DNA of 64,000 nt from Areca catechu (taxonomy: Eukaryota; Streptophyta; Magnoliopsida; Arecales; Arecaceae): NCBI GenBank assembly GCA_021397845.1, contig CM038044.1, positions 62,285,851 through 62,349,850 of the forward strand. The letters run 5' to 3'. The translations under genes were made by a program, and so were the position numbers. This document shows, piece by piece, positions 33,035 through 44,426 of the stretch. The notes under the pieces were generated by a model. It searched no databases and had not been told where the DNA came from. It saw nothing but the letters and a program-made list of their open reading frames with translations. Position 1 is the first letter of the stretch. Every line of letters begins with the position of its first letter.

Positions 33035-35609
33035 TGATAGAAAAGTGCCCTAAAAGCCAATCTTTGTAAGGGTATTTTAGCAATCTTCTGACTCATGTAT
33101 GACATTATTAATAAAGGCATTTTGTTTCATCAACTGATGTGTCTTATTTAAAGATTATGATGAACCCCATAGATTAGGATAATGGAATTAGGGCTATGAT
33201 GGAGATTATAACAGTGAGATCTAAGTTCCTATAAATCCTAATCTAAAAGGTTCTTAGTCGTAGGATCATGGATTCAGGGATCGATGCTTTTAGAAAAACT
33301 AGTTTATCCTATGTATGCTCGATGGAGAGGGTGGTTGGTCTCACAGCCACTTGTGTAAAGACACTAATACAAGGATAAGGGTGCTCATCAGTGTATGAGT
33401 TCGTTGAATTGATCTGTACTGAGAATATCTTATGGAAGTCTTACTACCTGTCAAGAGATAGTTCTCATAGTGGGAGTTGTGCAAGTGATCTTTAGACCTT
33501 AGATCACCATGGTTTTTTGTGTACACTAAGCCATGTTTTGGTTCATACTCACTCATGACATTGAGTCATGTACAGGGTGTTCTCGGATATGGTGGAAGGT
33601 GTATGAAGGATGTGAGTGGATCAACAAGGAATCGATCATTCTTAGTAAGAGAAAATGTTATCCCAAGTAATCTCTTCGATTGATGACTCAAGAAGTCTTT
33701 GATCAAAGCAGAATGAGATTATAAGTGATTTTTAATCAATCATTAGTAGAGTCATCATTATCGTAGTGAGATTCTAAAAAACTAAGTACTAGGGTTTGAG
33801 AATTATCCATATCCATCACTTATTCGGGATAAAGGGAGAGCAAAAGATTGAATTACACGATAACTTTTCACTGAAGGGTATTTTGATACATTTTATCAAA
33901 TTCTTCATCTTCTGGTTAGGCATGATAGGTTGCTAGGCATCAATCATGTCTTATAGGTTTTCATGAATCAATTCGATTGAATTCATGAGTCAATTCAAAA
34001 ACTAGTTTGAATTGGCAATTTAGATCAGCTCAATTTGACCTAATTAGATCAAATCGAAATCAATTGGATCGAATTGGCTTGGACCTAGACCTACTGCTGG
34101 CTAGATGTGGAATCCAAAGGGTCACACACATTAGAGAATTGTCCTAGGAAGTCAATTGGTATTTAATTATGGTCATGGGATCCTAATTGGTTAGCTAGAT
34201 TGCACACTAACATGTGTAGGCTAACCTAACTCCTAACCCAAATTGAATTGGGTCTAAAGGTTGCAAAATGGACAAACCATTTTGTTGAAGACCTAAATTG
34301 AGTTGAGTCCTAAGTGGGATGAAATTATCAAAATTTATCTGATAATTTTTGGACATTTAATGCGCCATATATCAAGAGTCCCAATGGCATGGGACTCTTG
34401 GCACCAAAATTGAGTGCTCGGCAAATAAAGGGATACAAAAGGACCAAGAGTCCTTTTGCCTAATAATCACTTATATGGTGATAAAGTACATTTAATCTCC
34501 TTTCATTTGACACCCATATTAGATATACTTTGACTGGTCAAAGGTAGTATATTGCATGGAGAAAGTTGACCGACAAGTGAAGAGTCGCGACTCTTCATTA
34601 TTGGCACGCAGAAAGAAATGAATTCATTCTGCTTTCAGAAATTCATTTAAATCTGAAAGGTACTGTCCCTTGGCTATGTTTCATCCTTATCTGAATTGGG
34701 TAATCACCGATGGAAAGAAGAAATTGGCGGAGAAGTTTTTGGCATGCATGAAGTGAAGGGTTGCATCCCTTCACTATTACCGCCAGTTATGATAGCACAG
34801 AGTCCTTCTGCTTTAAAGAACTTATCAGATGGATAAGTCTTTTCATTTCCATGCTAATTGAGAAGCCTTACCATTGGTTACATGCCATGTGGCATGAAGG
34901 AAAAATCCCAGAATAATCAGAAGGATCGGTTAAGGGTGGTTGGCACATGAAGGGTCTTGACTCTTCAAGATAAGACTCCTTCTTAATGAAGGGTCTTATT
35001 TGATCTATTGATAGATCAAAGGCTGATGAAGAGGCATGATTGGCACCCCCCCTTCTCTTATAAATAGCTTAGGATGTTATGCCAAGTGAATCTTAGAGAG
35101 ATTATCTTTCTTTCTCACACACTCCAAATTCTCTTACACTCTATCCTCCTTGTCTCTTCCCTCCCTTGTTAGGACTTAGGTTTTTGTCTTAAGACAAGTC
35201 TGCCATTTTAAGACAATGGCTTAGGAAGAGAATTTGGAAGTGTTAGAAAAATATAAGAGTAGATTTGGAAAGGGCTTGAAGTGCTCTATTGAAGGGCGAA
35301 GATCTGAGCAAGGTAAGAAAGGCTGCTGAAGGTTGAAAGACCATCAAAAGAGTCCCAATTGATCAAGCAACCAACAAATGAGTCATTCCTAGGTTTGATT
35401 CTTGTGTGGATCACCTGTGGAGGGCTTGCATTTGTGAGCCTAGTGGAAAGAAAAGGAATTAGCATTCCAAGTATTTTTCTGAACCCTAATTTAGTGACTT
35501 ATTAATTGTAATGAATAAGTGATCTCGGGATTAGGGTTTAAAGTCATTGGAGTTTCAAAAATGAAAATTTTTTAAATTCATTCTTCTGCTGCATCACTGA
35601 AACCCAACA
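33035..35609 (+). repeat. 5' LTR of the truncated copia element
   Basis: Begins TGATAGAAAAGTGCCCTAAA and ends AACCCAACA. Its start and parts such as TGATGAACCCCATAGATTAG match the intact copia LTR, but much of the middle has diverged. TATAAATAGC near 35060 is a candidate TATA box. 2575 bp. Confidence 0.85.
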
Positions 35610-35610
35610 G

Positions 35611-35622
35611 TGGTATTAGAGC
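35611..35622 (+). other. Primer binding site of the truncated copia element
   Basis: TGGTATTAGAGC, one change from the Met-tRNA site, one base inside the LTR end. Confidence 0.85.
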
Positions 35623-35867
35623 CCTCTTATTTCATTCAATTAATGGCCAATTGAATATGCCTATGTGGTAATGAATATGATCATATATGGGAATCATATT
35701 CTGATGCATGTCATTAAATAGGATTCAATTATATATTAAATGACTATATGATTCTATGCATGATTAATTCAATCACATATTTGAAATGTGTTATATCCTA
35801 ATAACTACTTCAGATCGGGTTAGTCACCATAGCCACCCAATCATAGGAATTTTATAGGGATTCATGG

Positions 35868-35921
35868 CCCTCTTTTCCCATTCAATGGGGTCTCCTATGG
35901 CGTGTAGGGGTGCCGCTGTGG
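35868..35921 (+). other. GGCGTGTAGGGG leader block shared with a gypsy element
   Basis: CTTTTCCCATTC, GGGGT, CCTAT, GGCGTGTAGGGG and CCGCTG match the gypsy leader at 59721-59773 at about 40 of 47 aligned positions. Confidence 0.7.
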
Positions 35922-36188
35922 CAATATCCTATGAACAAGTGAGGTGAATGGATTGATATTATAATCATGCTTGTGGTATGCATATTAGGGTTAATATGCT
36001 CGAATGATGGAATGAATATCATGTCATATGTGTATGGTTATGAATACATTTTGATGTCATGAATGTTAGATTGACATGATTAAGTCTATATTAGGATGTG
36101 TTAGAGAACTTCAAAGCCCTCATAAAAATTATATTTAGTCAAAGTATAAGTTAATCATGATGCAAATCCGATTAAGGTTCGATTGGCC

Positions 36189-36328
36189 AATTGGTGTCTA
36201 GGCAAAGTGGTTCTGGGAAGGTAAAGGGAATGAGATTTTTAATTGGTTCTGTTGTCTTACCTGGCCAATTTAATTGGTGTCTAAGGAAAGCAATAGGGGG
36301 ACCCCCTCATTTCTCTCACCTGGCTAAT
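36189..36328 (+). other. Shared leader module, truncated copia copy
   Basis: GGTGTCTAGG (36193-36202), GTGGTTC, GGTTC, ACCTGGCCAAT (36259-36269), ATTGGTGTCTAAGG, then ACCTGGCTAAT. Best overall match to the copy at 11828-11968. Confidence 0.82.
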
Positions 36329-36414
36329 ATGGTAACATCTAAACCGTAAATTGGAAATACTAATGATTGAGTACACTATAAACTGCCTTCCTTCATGCTA
36401 AGCCAAATTTATGT

Positions 36415-36748
36415 CAACACTATAGTAGGTTAGTTGTGTACACAGAAGGCTTGCTCTAGTGTTTGGTATAAAATTTGTCTTGGTGCACCTAGTACTTTAT
36501 AACATGACTGATAATGTTGCTTTGTTGTATACATACAAGGGCAACATTATTTAATCATGGCTATATGGAAATGAAGGGTCTGACTAAACTAAGACATTAT
36601 GGTTTGCTATGCACACACAAGCCTATAAGTATCTTAGAGGCAAAAGTTAAGTTGAGAATTGCAAGGGATGCAATTGGAAAGGGTCATTTCCTACCCTTGA
36701 ACTTATAAGTGTTTGTTGTGTACACACAAGGCATTTATAAAGAATTGG
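36415..36748 (+). other. Array of four leader hairpins with palindromic loop
   Basis: Four inverted repeats flank related loops: CAACACTATAG/CTCTAGTGTTTG (36415-36465), the perfect ATAATGTTGC/GCAACATTAT (36511-36550), CTAAGACATTATGG/CCTATAAGTATCTTAG (36589-36637), and CCTTGAACTTATAAGTG/CATTTATAAAGAATTGG (36695-36748). The best-kept loop reads TTTGTTGTGTACACACAAGG, the same sense-strand loop as in the intact copia leader. Stem sequences differ entirely between the two elements. Confidence 0.83.
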
Positions 36749-36919
36749 GATCTCAACCCCCCTAAGGAAGCCCTGGAAGGGTTTCCCGCTTACCATAGTT
36801 GAGGGTTATGATATTCGATAGAAAATAGTGGGAGACACAATTAGATGCAAAAGTCCTTATCTAATTATGAATATCATCATGAGTGGTCTGCTTATAGTAG
36901 TTCTTTAGATTGTTACATT

Positions 36920-39900
36920 ATGGCTTTTACTCTTTTACTGTGGGGCATCTTGGATGCCAATAAGTTGACCGATCCAAATTATGTGGATTGGTTGAGGAAC
37001 TTGAGAATTGTATTAGCTCAAGAGAAAATTGCCTCCATCCTTGATACTCCTGACCTACATCTGGTAAGAGAGGATGCTACTGTGGAGGAAAGAGCCACAT
37101 ATAAAATATGGCAAAATGATAGCATGACTATCAAGTGCATCATATTGGCCTCAATGAGTAATGAGTTACAAAGGCAACATGAGGAAATGAAACCTCAGTC
37201 CATATTGCTCAATCTTAAGGAGCTATATGGAGAGAATAGTCGGTTTGCTCGAAATGAAATATCGAAGCAGTTGTTCCTAGCATAAATGAACCCTAAGAGT
37301 AGCTTCCAGAAAAAGAAAAAGGAAAGAAGCCCTCTGCTGGTGGAACCTACTATCACTGTAGAAAGCAAGGGCACTAGAAAAAGAATTGCAAATTATATCT
37401 TACAAGTCAGAAGAAGGATGCTCGTGATGCATCCAAAAGTTTATACATGATACAAACAAACTTATTATTAAGTTCTTCAGCTTTTGATACATGGATATTG
37501 GATACCGCATGTGGGTCTCATATCTACAAGTCATTGCAGGGGTTATAGAGATCCAAAAGCTTGAAGAAGGGTGACTTCGAGCTGTTTGGTGCGAGTGGTC
37601 GTTCATGCTGAAGCTATTGGCACCTATCTGATGTTATTGCCATTGGGCAATATTCTAGAATTAAAAGATTGTTATTATGTATCCAACATTATAAAGAATA
37701 TTATTTCTAAACCATTATTATTGAAACAAGGTTATGAAATAAATGTTTCAAGCCATGGGTGCTCAATCTTCTTTTCAAAGAAGTTCTTTGGTTGTGGTAC
37801 ATTTGTTAATGGTTTTTTTATTCTATCACTTAATGATGAAGTTGTGCTTGTTGAAAACAAGAAGAGAAAGAGAGATGATATAAATGTCACATATCTTTGT
37901 CATTGCTATTTGGATCATATTAGTGAGTTTAGGATAAATAAGTTGTACAAACAAAAATTCTTTGAACCTTTTGATCATGAATCATTAGGAACTTGTGAGT
38001 CCTATCTCATGGGAAAGATAACCAAATCTCCATTCACTGGACATAGAGATAGGGCAACTGAGTTGTTAGGTCTGGTACACACAGATGTATGTGGTCCTAT
38101 GACAACCTAAGCTAGAGGAGGATACTGACTTATCAAGGTTCTGATATGTGTATCTTATGAAACACAAGTGAAGCCTTTGAAAAATTCAAAGAGTATCTAA
38201 GTATGGTTGAGAAACAAACTGGGCATAGTATTAAAATCCTTTGATCTGATAAAGGAGGAGAATACTTATCTAGTGAATTTCTTGATCATCTTAAAGACAA
38301 AGGAATTCTCTTTGAATGGACCCCTCCATATACGCCACAGTTAAATGGTGTAGCAAAAAGGAGGAACCGAACCTTGTTGGACATGGTACGGTCCATAATG
38401 TGCTTCACAGATCTTCCAATATCGTTCTGGGGTTATGTCCTAGAGACTGCTACCCACATACTGAACAGGGTGCCATCAAAGACTATTAAGAGCACTCCAT
38501 ATGAATTATAGAATGGGAAAAGGCCAAGTCTTAAATATTTTAAGATTTGGGGTTGCCCTGCTTATGTTAGGAATGTTTTTGGACATAATCTAGTGCTAGG
38601 TTTGACAAGTGCAGGTTTGTAAGATATCCTAAAGAAGGTATGGGTTACCTTTTCTACCACCCTACTGAGCAAAAGGTTTTTGTTAGTAGGCATGCCACAT
38701 TCTTGGAAAAGGAGTTTATCCAAGAAAAGGGCAATGAGAGGATATTTGAACTTGAAGAAGTTCAACCTACACCTAAAATAATTCCTTAACCAGATGTTCC
38801 TAAGAATCAGAAACAACCACAACACACACCTCCACTCCGTAGGTTAGAGAGAGTGGGAAGTGAACCTCTCAGATATGGATTTGTCATTGGGAATGATAAT
38901 GAAGCCAGTATTAAGGGGATGATGACCCTATGACTTATACGAAAGCTGTCACGAGTGGGGACTCTGACAAATGGCTGGAAGCCATGAAATCCAAGATGGA
39001 ATCCATGTACTTTAATCAGGTTTGGACATTAATTGATCCACCTAAGGAAGTAAACCCAATTGGGTGAAATGGATCTTCAAGAAGAAGATTAGAGCAGATG
39101 GTCAAGTAGAGACCTATAAGGCCAGGCTGGTGGTGAAATGTTTCAAACAAAAATATGGCATTGATTATGATGAAACTTTTTCACCAGTAGCCATGCTTAA
39201 TAAGTGCTTTCAGATATTGCTTGCTATAGTTGCATACTATGATTATGAGATATGGCAAATGGACGTAAAGACTGCTTTCCTTAATGGATACCTTGAGGAA
39301 GAAGTCTATATGTCACAGCCAGAAGGGTTTGTCTCGAGTGAGAGACCAAACCATGTAGGCTTAAGAAGTCCATTTATGAATTAAAGCAAGCATCAAGGAA
39401 TTGGAACATCTGCTTTGATGAAACAATCAAAGAGTTTGGTTTCATCAAGAATGTGGATGAGCCATGTGTGTATAAGAAGACAAGTAGGAGTGCCCTTGTT
39501 TTCTTAGTCAATGACATACTTATCATTGGGAATGATGTCCTAAAGTTGCAATCGGTCAAATCTTGGCTATCAAAGCAGTTTTCCATGAAGGATTTGGGAG
39601 AGGCACCTACATACTGGATATAAAGATCTACAGAAATAGATCTAAGAGGATGTTTGGCTTATCCCAATCCAGGTACATTGACTTAGTGTTGAAGAGATTC
39701 AACATGGAAGGAAGTAAGAAAGGTTACTTTCCCATGAGTCAAGGCATACACCTTTTTAAGAAGATGTCTCCTAAGACACCGGAGAGAGAGAAATAATAAG
39801 TTTGATCCCTTATGCTTCGGCTATTGGATCAATTATGTATGTCATGTTATGTATCAGGCCTGATGTTGCTTATGCCTTGGGCATAGTAAGCAGGTTCCAG

Positions 39901-40255
39901 GTTGATCCAGGGGAAGATCATTGGAAAGCTGTGAAAAATATTCTTAAGTACTTGAGAAGGACTAAAAATATTTTTCTAATATACGATGGATTAGAGTTGA
40001 AACTAGAAGGATATACAGATTCCAGTTTTCAATCAGATCTAGATGATAGCAAATCCATATCAAGATATGTCTCACCCTATATGGTGGTGCAATGAGTTGG
40101 AAGAGTACAAAGCAACTAACTATAGCTGACTCAGTCATCGAGGTAGAAACATAGTTGCAAGTGAACCATGATGGAAGCTGTCTAGACAAAGAAATTCATC
40201 ATGGAATTGGACATGGATCTTACAGTCATAGAAATCGAGGTCTCAATAAGTCCAA
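36920..40255 (+). pseudogene. Copia gag-pol, decayed and truncated in RNase H
   Basis: Starts MAFTLLLWGILDANKLTDPN at 36920 and follows the intact protein at 7333-11235: gag to 37285; a deletion removes the end of gag; a broken zinc knuckle near 37355; protease region DTACGSH near 37503; integrase finger (CHCYLDHISE, CESYLMGK; 37890-38020); HTDVCGPM; a decayed SDKGGEYLS (the arginine after the aspartate is lost); AKRRNRTLLDMVRS; RT (MDVKTAFLNGYLEEEVYMSQ near 39255-39318); the YVDD region reads NDILIIGND (near 39510); RNase H to about 40240. Many frameshifts and stops. Confidence 0.88.
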
Positions 40256-40267
40256 GCAAATCTGATG

Positions 40268-42167
40268 TGGACACCAGGGCCAAAAAATATCGACAGGTTG
40301 AACCCACATCCCTGTGGATCACTTGTGAATGAACCCAAAAACTCCTTTTACCATGTAAATATTCTATCTTAAATTCTATCATTTTAGCTTAGTTAGAATT
40401 AGCCCTTTTTACCAACTGTAATTAGGGTTTTGTTATTTAGCCTTTTGGGCTAAACCTTTTATTTTACCACATCGAGTCAAAACCCTAACCGAGTCAAACC
40501 CTGTTTACCCAATTGTGATTTTCATGGTCCAGTTTGAATTAGCCCTTTTTACCAACTTTAATTAGATTTTTATTTGCAAGCCTAATTAAGTATGGTTGTT
40601 TAATTAGTTATTAAGTCCATGTAATTAGTTAAGTCATGTGATTAGTTGAGTCCTGCAAATACAAGAGGGAACTCAAGACAACATTCCATGTGCACCCAAT
40701 TGAAGACCCGTGTGACCCCATGTGCTAGCTCAAGACAAGCCATGTGACTCCATGTGCTAGCCCAAGTCACTTGCCATGTGCAACCTCTTCTTGGCACCAC
40801 CTTTTCAAGAATTTGGACATCAACACATGTCATGTTTGGACATGTCATGACACATCATTGGGACAACACACTTGGCACTTCATCCAAGACAAGAACACTT
40901 ACCATGTCACTCCATGTCTTACACCATTAGTCGGCCAAATGAATTCCAAATTGGCACCCCTTCTTTTTAAGATGTGTAAGTGTGAAGGACTCTCCAAATT
41001 GGTGCCCCTCCACTCAAGTAATTCATGCCAAAACAAGAGAAGTTGGTAAGCATTCTTCTTTGTCGCCAACTTCAAAGAGTTCCAAAATATTTGATCACCA
41101 AGTGAAGGAGGTTAAATGGTTCTCTACCGTAGGAGTTTTGATCAAATAGGTTCCAAGCTGCTCAAGCTTCCAGAACTCAAGTGTCTCATCAAAACTCTTA
41201 AGTCTTCTTCTATCCAGACTGAAGAGTCCACTCACCTACAAAAGCCCACATCATCCAGACTCCAGAGTCTAGCAATCAAAGCCAAGTGATGAAGCAATCT
41301 TGGCCCTACATCAAGACACCTCATCTTATCTCATCTTGGCATCCAAATAAGATAAGAGGCCCATGAATTCATCCACCTTGGAGAGAGGTCCAGATCAGCC
41401 CAACAAGTAAGAGTCCAGGACACCCAGAAGTAGGATTCCAGGAGTTGTAGTCCAAGGGTTCTAGTCTTGGTATCCCTTACACTACTGGTTGAGGGTCTAT
41501 AAATACCCCATCAACCCCTCATTGTATTATTATTATTATTCATCAATAAAGACGATGTTATTCTACCCAATTCCTTTGCTGTGTGCATCACGGGGTGTGA
41601 GGCTCTTTCCTTTGTTCTACAGAGCATTGCGAGGTGAGGCCCTACCTATCCAGCCAATAAGAAATCCTAGCCATCACTTCTTACTATTCCCATCCATTCT
41701 TTTTCCTTCCTTTGCTACTTCCTAACTTGAGTTTTCTTTGTTGAGTGTTTACAGGTGATCTGGAATCAAAATCAGTTGTTCTTGCCTTGGAACCGGCATC
41801 GCACGAAAGATCGAAGCATAGGATCGAGATTTTGAAATCCTGCCGCAAAATCTTGAGAGTCCAACCAGATATGCATCAGAGAGATGATTCTACATTGGTA
41901 AAACTTAAAATCTATTCCATTCTCTTTGATCTCTGAATAGTTGAAAAGTAGACCCTAGTTTACGGTGGTTTCTTAGCCACCAAATCCTACTTTTCTAGTT
42001 ACTTTTTAGGTTTACTTGTGGGTAATTAACTAGAACTAGTTTACTTTACTGTCTCCTTTGAGTCTTCTTTAAAATTTTAAAAAAAATATAAAAAAAATTA
42101 ATCTCTATATTCTCTACTAATTAAGTCTTGATATTAGTAATATAGTTTTAATTATTGTCTTGTATCA
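40268..42167 (+). repeat. 5' LTR of the second RT-less derivative
   Basis: Begins TGGACACCAGGGCC and ends TTGTATCA; 1900 bp. It matches 44401-46314 along its length with scattered differences and small indels. TATAAATACC near 41500 is a candidate TATA box, followed by a (TTA)n run. Confidence 0.88.
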
Positions 42168-42171
42168 TTTT

Positions 42172-42183
42172 TGGTATCAGAGC
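42172..42183 (+). other. Primer binding site of the second RT-less derivative
   Basis: TGGTATCAGAGC, exact, four bases inside the LTR end. Confidence 0.92.
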
Positions 42184-43096
42184 GAAGGTTAAACTAGGGT
42201 TTAACTACTAGTTCTGAAATTTCTGCATACCTAGAACTAGGTTGAAATTAAAACTACATAAAACCTATCAAAGAAAATTCAAAAAAAATAGTAATAAATT
42301 TTTTGTTAATCCTCTATTAATCCTCTGATAATCACAAAAAAATCAAATAAAAAAAACTTTTATTGCTATTTTCTAGTGGAAGGAAATCACGTCTCCTGAG
42401 CGGGTATACGAAAGTATACTTGTGACCCATGGGAGTAATGAGGTACGGCCGGACGTGAAATCCGGAGATCGGAAATATGAAATTAATCTTATATAAAACT
42501 TAATTTGTAGATAATACAAAAAAACTAATTAATTTTTATTTTTATATTATTTTTAATTATTTTAATTTGATTGCATCTAGGGTTTCATATTTGTGTGATT
42601 GCATCATCCAAACCTAATCTTAAGGGCACTCAATATCTACATAAGGGAGGGATTTCATCACCCTTCATTGGCCCACAATCACCACCTTTGCATTGATCCT
42701 AACCTAATTAAAATCAATTAGACTTAATTGCCCTAGTGAGCTAGGGACACCAACAGGTCGGGTTCCAAGTATTGTGTGTAAGCTAGTTCACCCAATCCTT
42801 CGATTATCACTTGAATCTAGTATCTAAGGCTAGAGGTCCAGAGGCAAACATCCTAAGTAGTTTCATGGTTTTCAATTAGGACCTTGCTAGAGCAGGGGGA
42901 GCCTCCCACGACCCCACCTCTTACCTAGCTAGTGGATAGAGTAATTACTAAATTGGCTATAATTTGAGCTGACCCATTCTACTTGAGCTCTAGGTCAAGG
43001 AAACCCTAGTCCGAGTCGAGTTCTATATGATTGCATTGCATGACAACTAGGTCAGGCACACCCTATTAGCCTACTCAAAACTAATCCAATCCACCC
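42184..43096 (+). promoter_or_regulatory. Leader of the second RT-less derivative
   Basis: No gene. It contains CACGTCTCCTGAGC and GTGACCCATGGGA blocks (about 42390-42440) also present in the leader at 28879-30003, a GGGAGGGATTTCATCACCC hairpin (42645-42665), and a decayed form of the shared module (TAGTATCTAAGG ... TTACCTAGCTAG, 42817-42942). Confidence 0.65.
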
Positions 43097-44426
43097 ATGG
43101 ACCCTAATATGGAGAATTTTATGAAAACAATAACCGATCAATTTAGACTGCTTACTAAGAGGTTTTACCAAATAGAAGAGAGACTAGGTAACCCTGAAGA
43201 ATCCCATGTGACTAGATCTAATCCTGAAACACCTAGACCCACTCCCTAGGTCAAAGCTCTGAGATGCCTAGACCCATTCCCCCAATTCCTCGAGCCCAAC
43301 TCACTCCCCCATATCTAAGAGGTTAAGACAAAGAGAACCATGAGGAACCTAACCCTACTGCTGAGACTTTGCTTGAGGAAAAATTAGAAGAGAGCCAAAT
43401 CATAGAGCCTGGTCCTAAAATTCATGAACCTAAAGTAATTAGTGAGGACTTGATTTTCCCAACCAACACCCTTAGGAAGAGTTCACCCCATTAGTTCCAA
43501 TTGAGTATCTTTTTCCTGAAATTCTTGATTCGTCCTTTTTTCAGGCTGACCCTTTATTACCTGAGGACAAAATTTAGTGTCCAAACCTTAAGGTCAACCC
43601 CATTAGTCAGGGATTGTTCTATGAGCCCTTTTCTTATGTCCTACTCCACCAGGCTAGCCTCGAATCCACTTCTTATTTCTTACCCTGGCCTGAAGTTTCC
43701 ACTCTTTCTAGAGCCACCCGATTGCTTTTTGTTGAAATCAGTAGGTTGCATAAGTTCTCTAAGCACATTCAATTTGCATCCTATTTTTGGAAAACACTAT
43801 GGCATCTATCAGGAATTCATTCTAAATTTTCATTGACATGTCATACATTAACCAAGGGTAATTCTAAGAAAAGACTCAAACAATTTAACGAAGGAGACTT
43901 TGTCATGGTTAGACTATGACCTGAACAGTTTCCACCTAGAACCATGAAGAAGTTACATGCCCGTAGTAATGGACCATACAAAGTAATTAGAAAAATTGGA
44001 TCTAATGCCTACGTGTTTGAGTTACCACTTGAACTAGGCATTAGTCCTACTTTTAACATTTCAGACCTTATTAAGTATAGGGAACCAATGTTGATTCCTA
44101 GTGATCCATTTGGACCTGATCCAATCCTTGAGAGTGAGCCAACCCAAGTGTGTCCACCTGCCATACCACCAGCCTGGAGAGACAAGATCGAGTGGATCTT
44201 GGATGACAAGATTATCGCTACTCAGGGCAAAGATTATCAGCAATATCTGGTTCGTTGGCAAGGATGACCCAATACTGATGATTCTTGGATTACCAGAGGG
44301 GACTTGCAGAGAGTTGACCCAGACTTACTAGAGCGCTATCATAGCGGAGTTGACCCACACTCGACAAGATCGAGTTTCTCTCACTCGGGGAGAATTGGTA
44401 TGGATACCAGGGCCAGAAAATATTGA
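43097..44426 (+). pseudogene. Gag start, spacer and integrase-chromodomain tail (RT-less)
   Basis: ATG at 43097-43099 opens MDPNMENFMKTITDQFRLLT, a gag amino-terminal coiled-coil start, but stops soon follow. After a spacer (43501-43760; LESTSYFLPWPE) comes HIQFASYFWKTLWHL, an integrase core scrap, then GDFVMVRL, GPYKVIRKIGSNAYVFELPL and a chromodomain (about 44175-44345; ILDDKIIATQGKDYQQYLVR ... DDSWI). The core with the catalytic residues is missing. The frame ends with TGA at 44424-44426, inside the 3' LTR. Several stops make it non-functional. Confidence 0.82.

Larger units (their letters stand above)
35623..36919 (+). promoter_or_regulatory. Leader of the truncated copia element
   Basis: Holds, in order, a TTCCCATTC/GGCGTGTAGGGG block (35868-35921) also found in a gypsy leader, the shared GTGTCTAGG/CCTGGCCAAT module (36189-36328), and four hairpins with a palindromic loop (36415-36748). 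The gag ATG is at 36920. The order of the last two matches the intact copia leader. Confidence 0.8.
33035..40267 (+). mobile_element. Truncated Ty1/copia element related to the intact one
   Basis: 5' LTR (33035-35609), primer site, leader, and a decayed gag-pol closely related in sequence and order to the intact element at 4959-14871. It stops inside RNase H at about 40267, where the 5' LTR of an RT-less chromovirus derivative begins. Its own 3' LTR is not found in the window. Frameshifts and stops show it is long dead. Confidence 0.88.

Noticed and set aside
41526..41545. (TTA)n microsatellite as a regulatory site
   Set aside because: A short simple repeat present in both LTRs of the same element; nothing suggests function.
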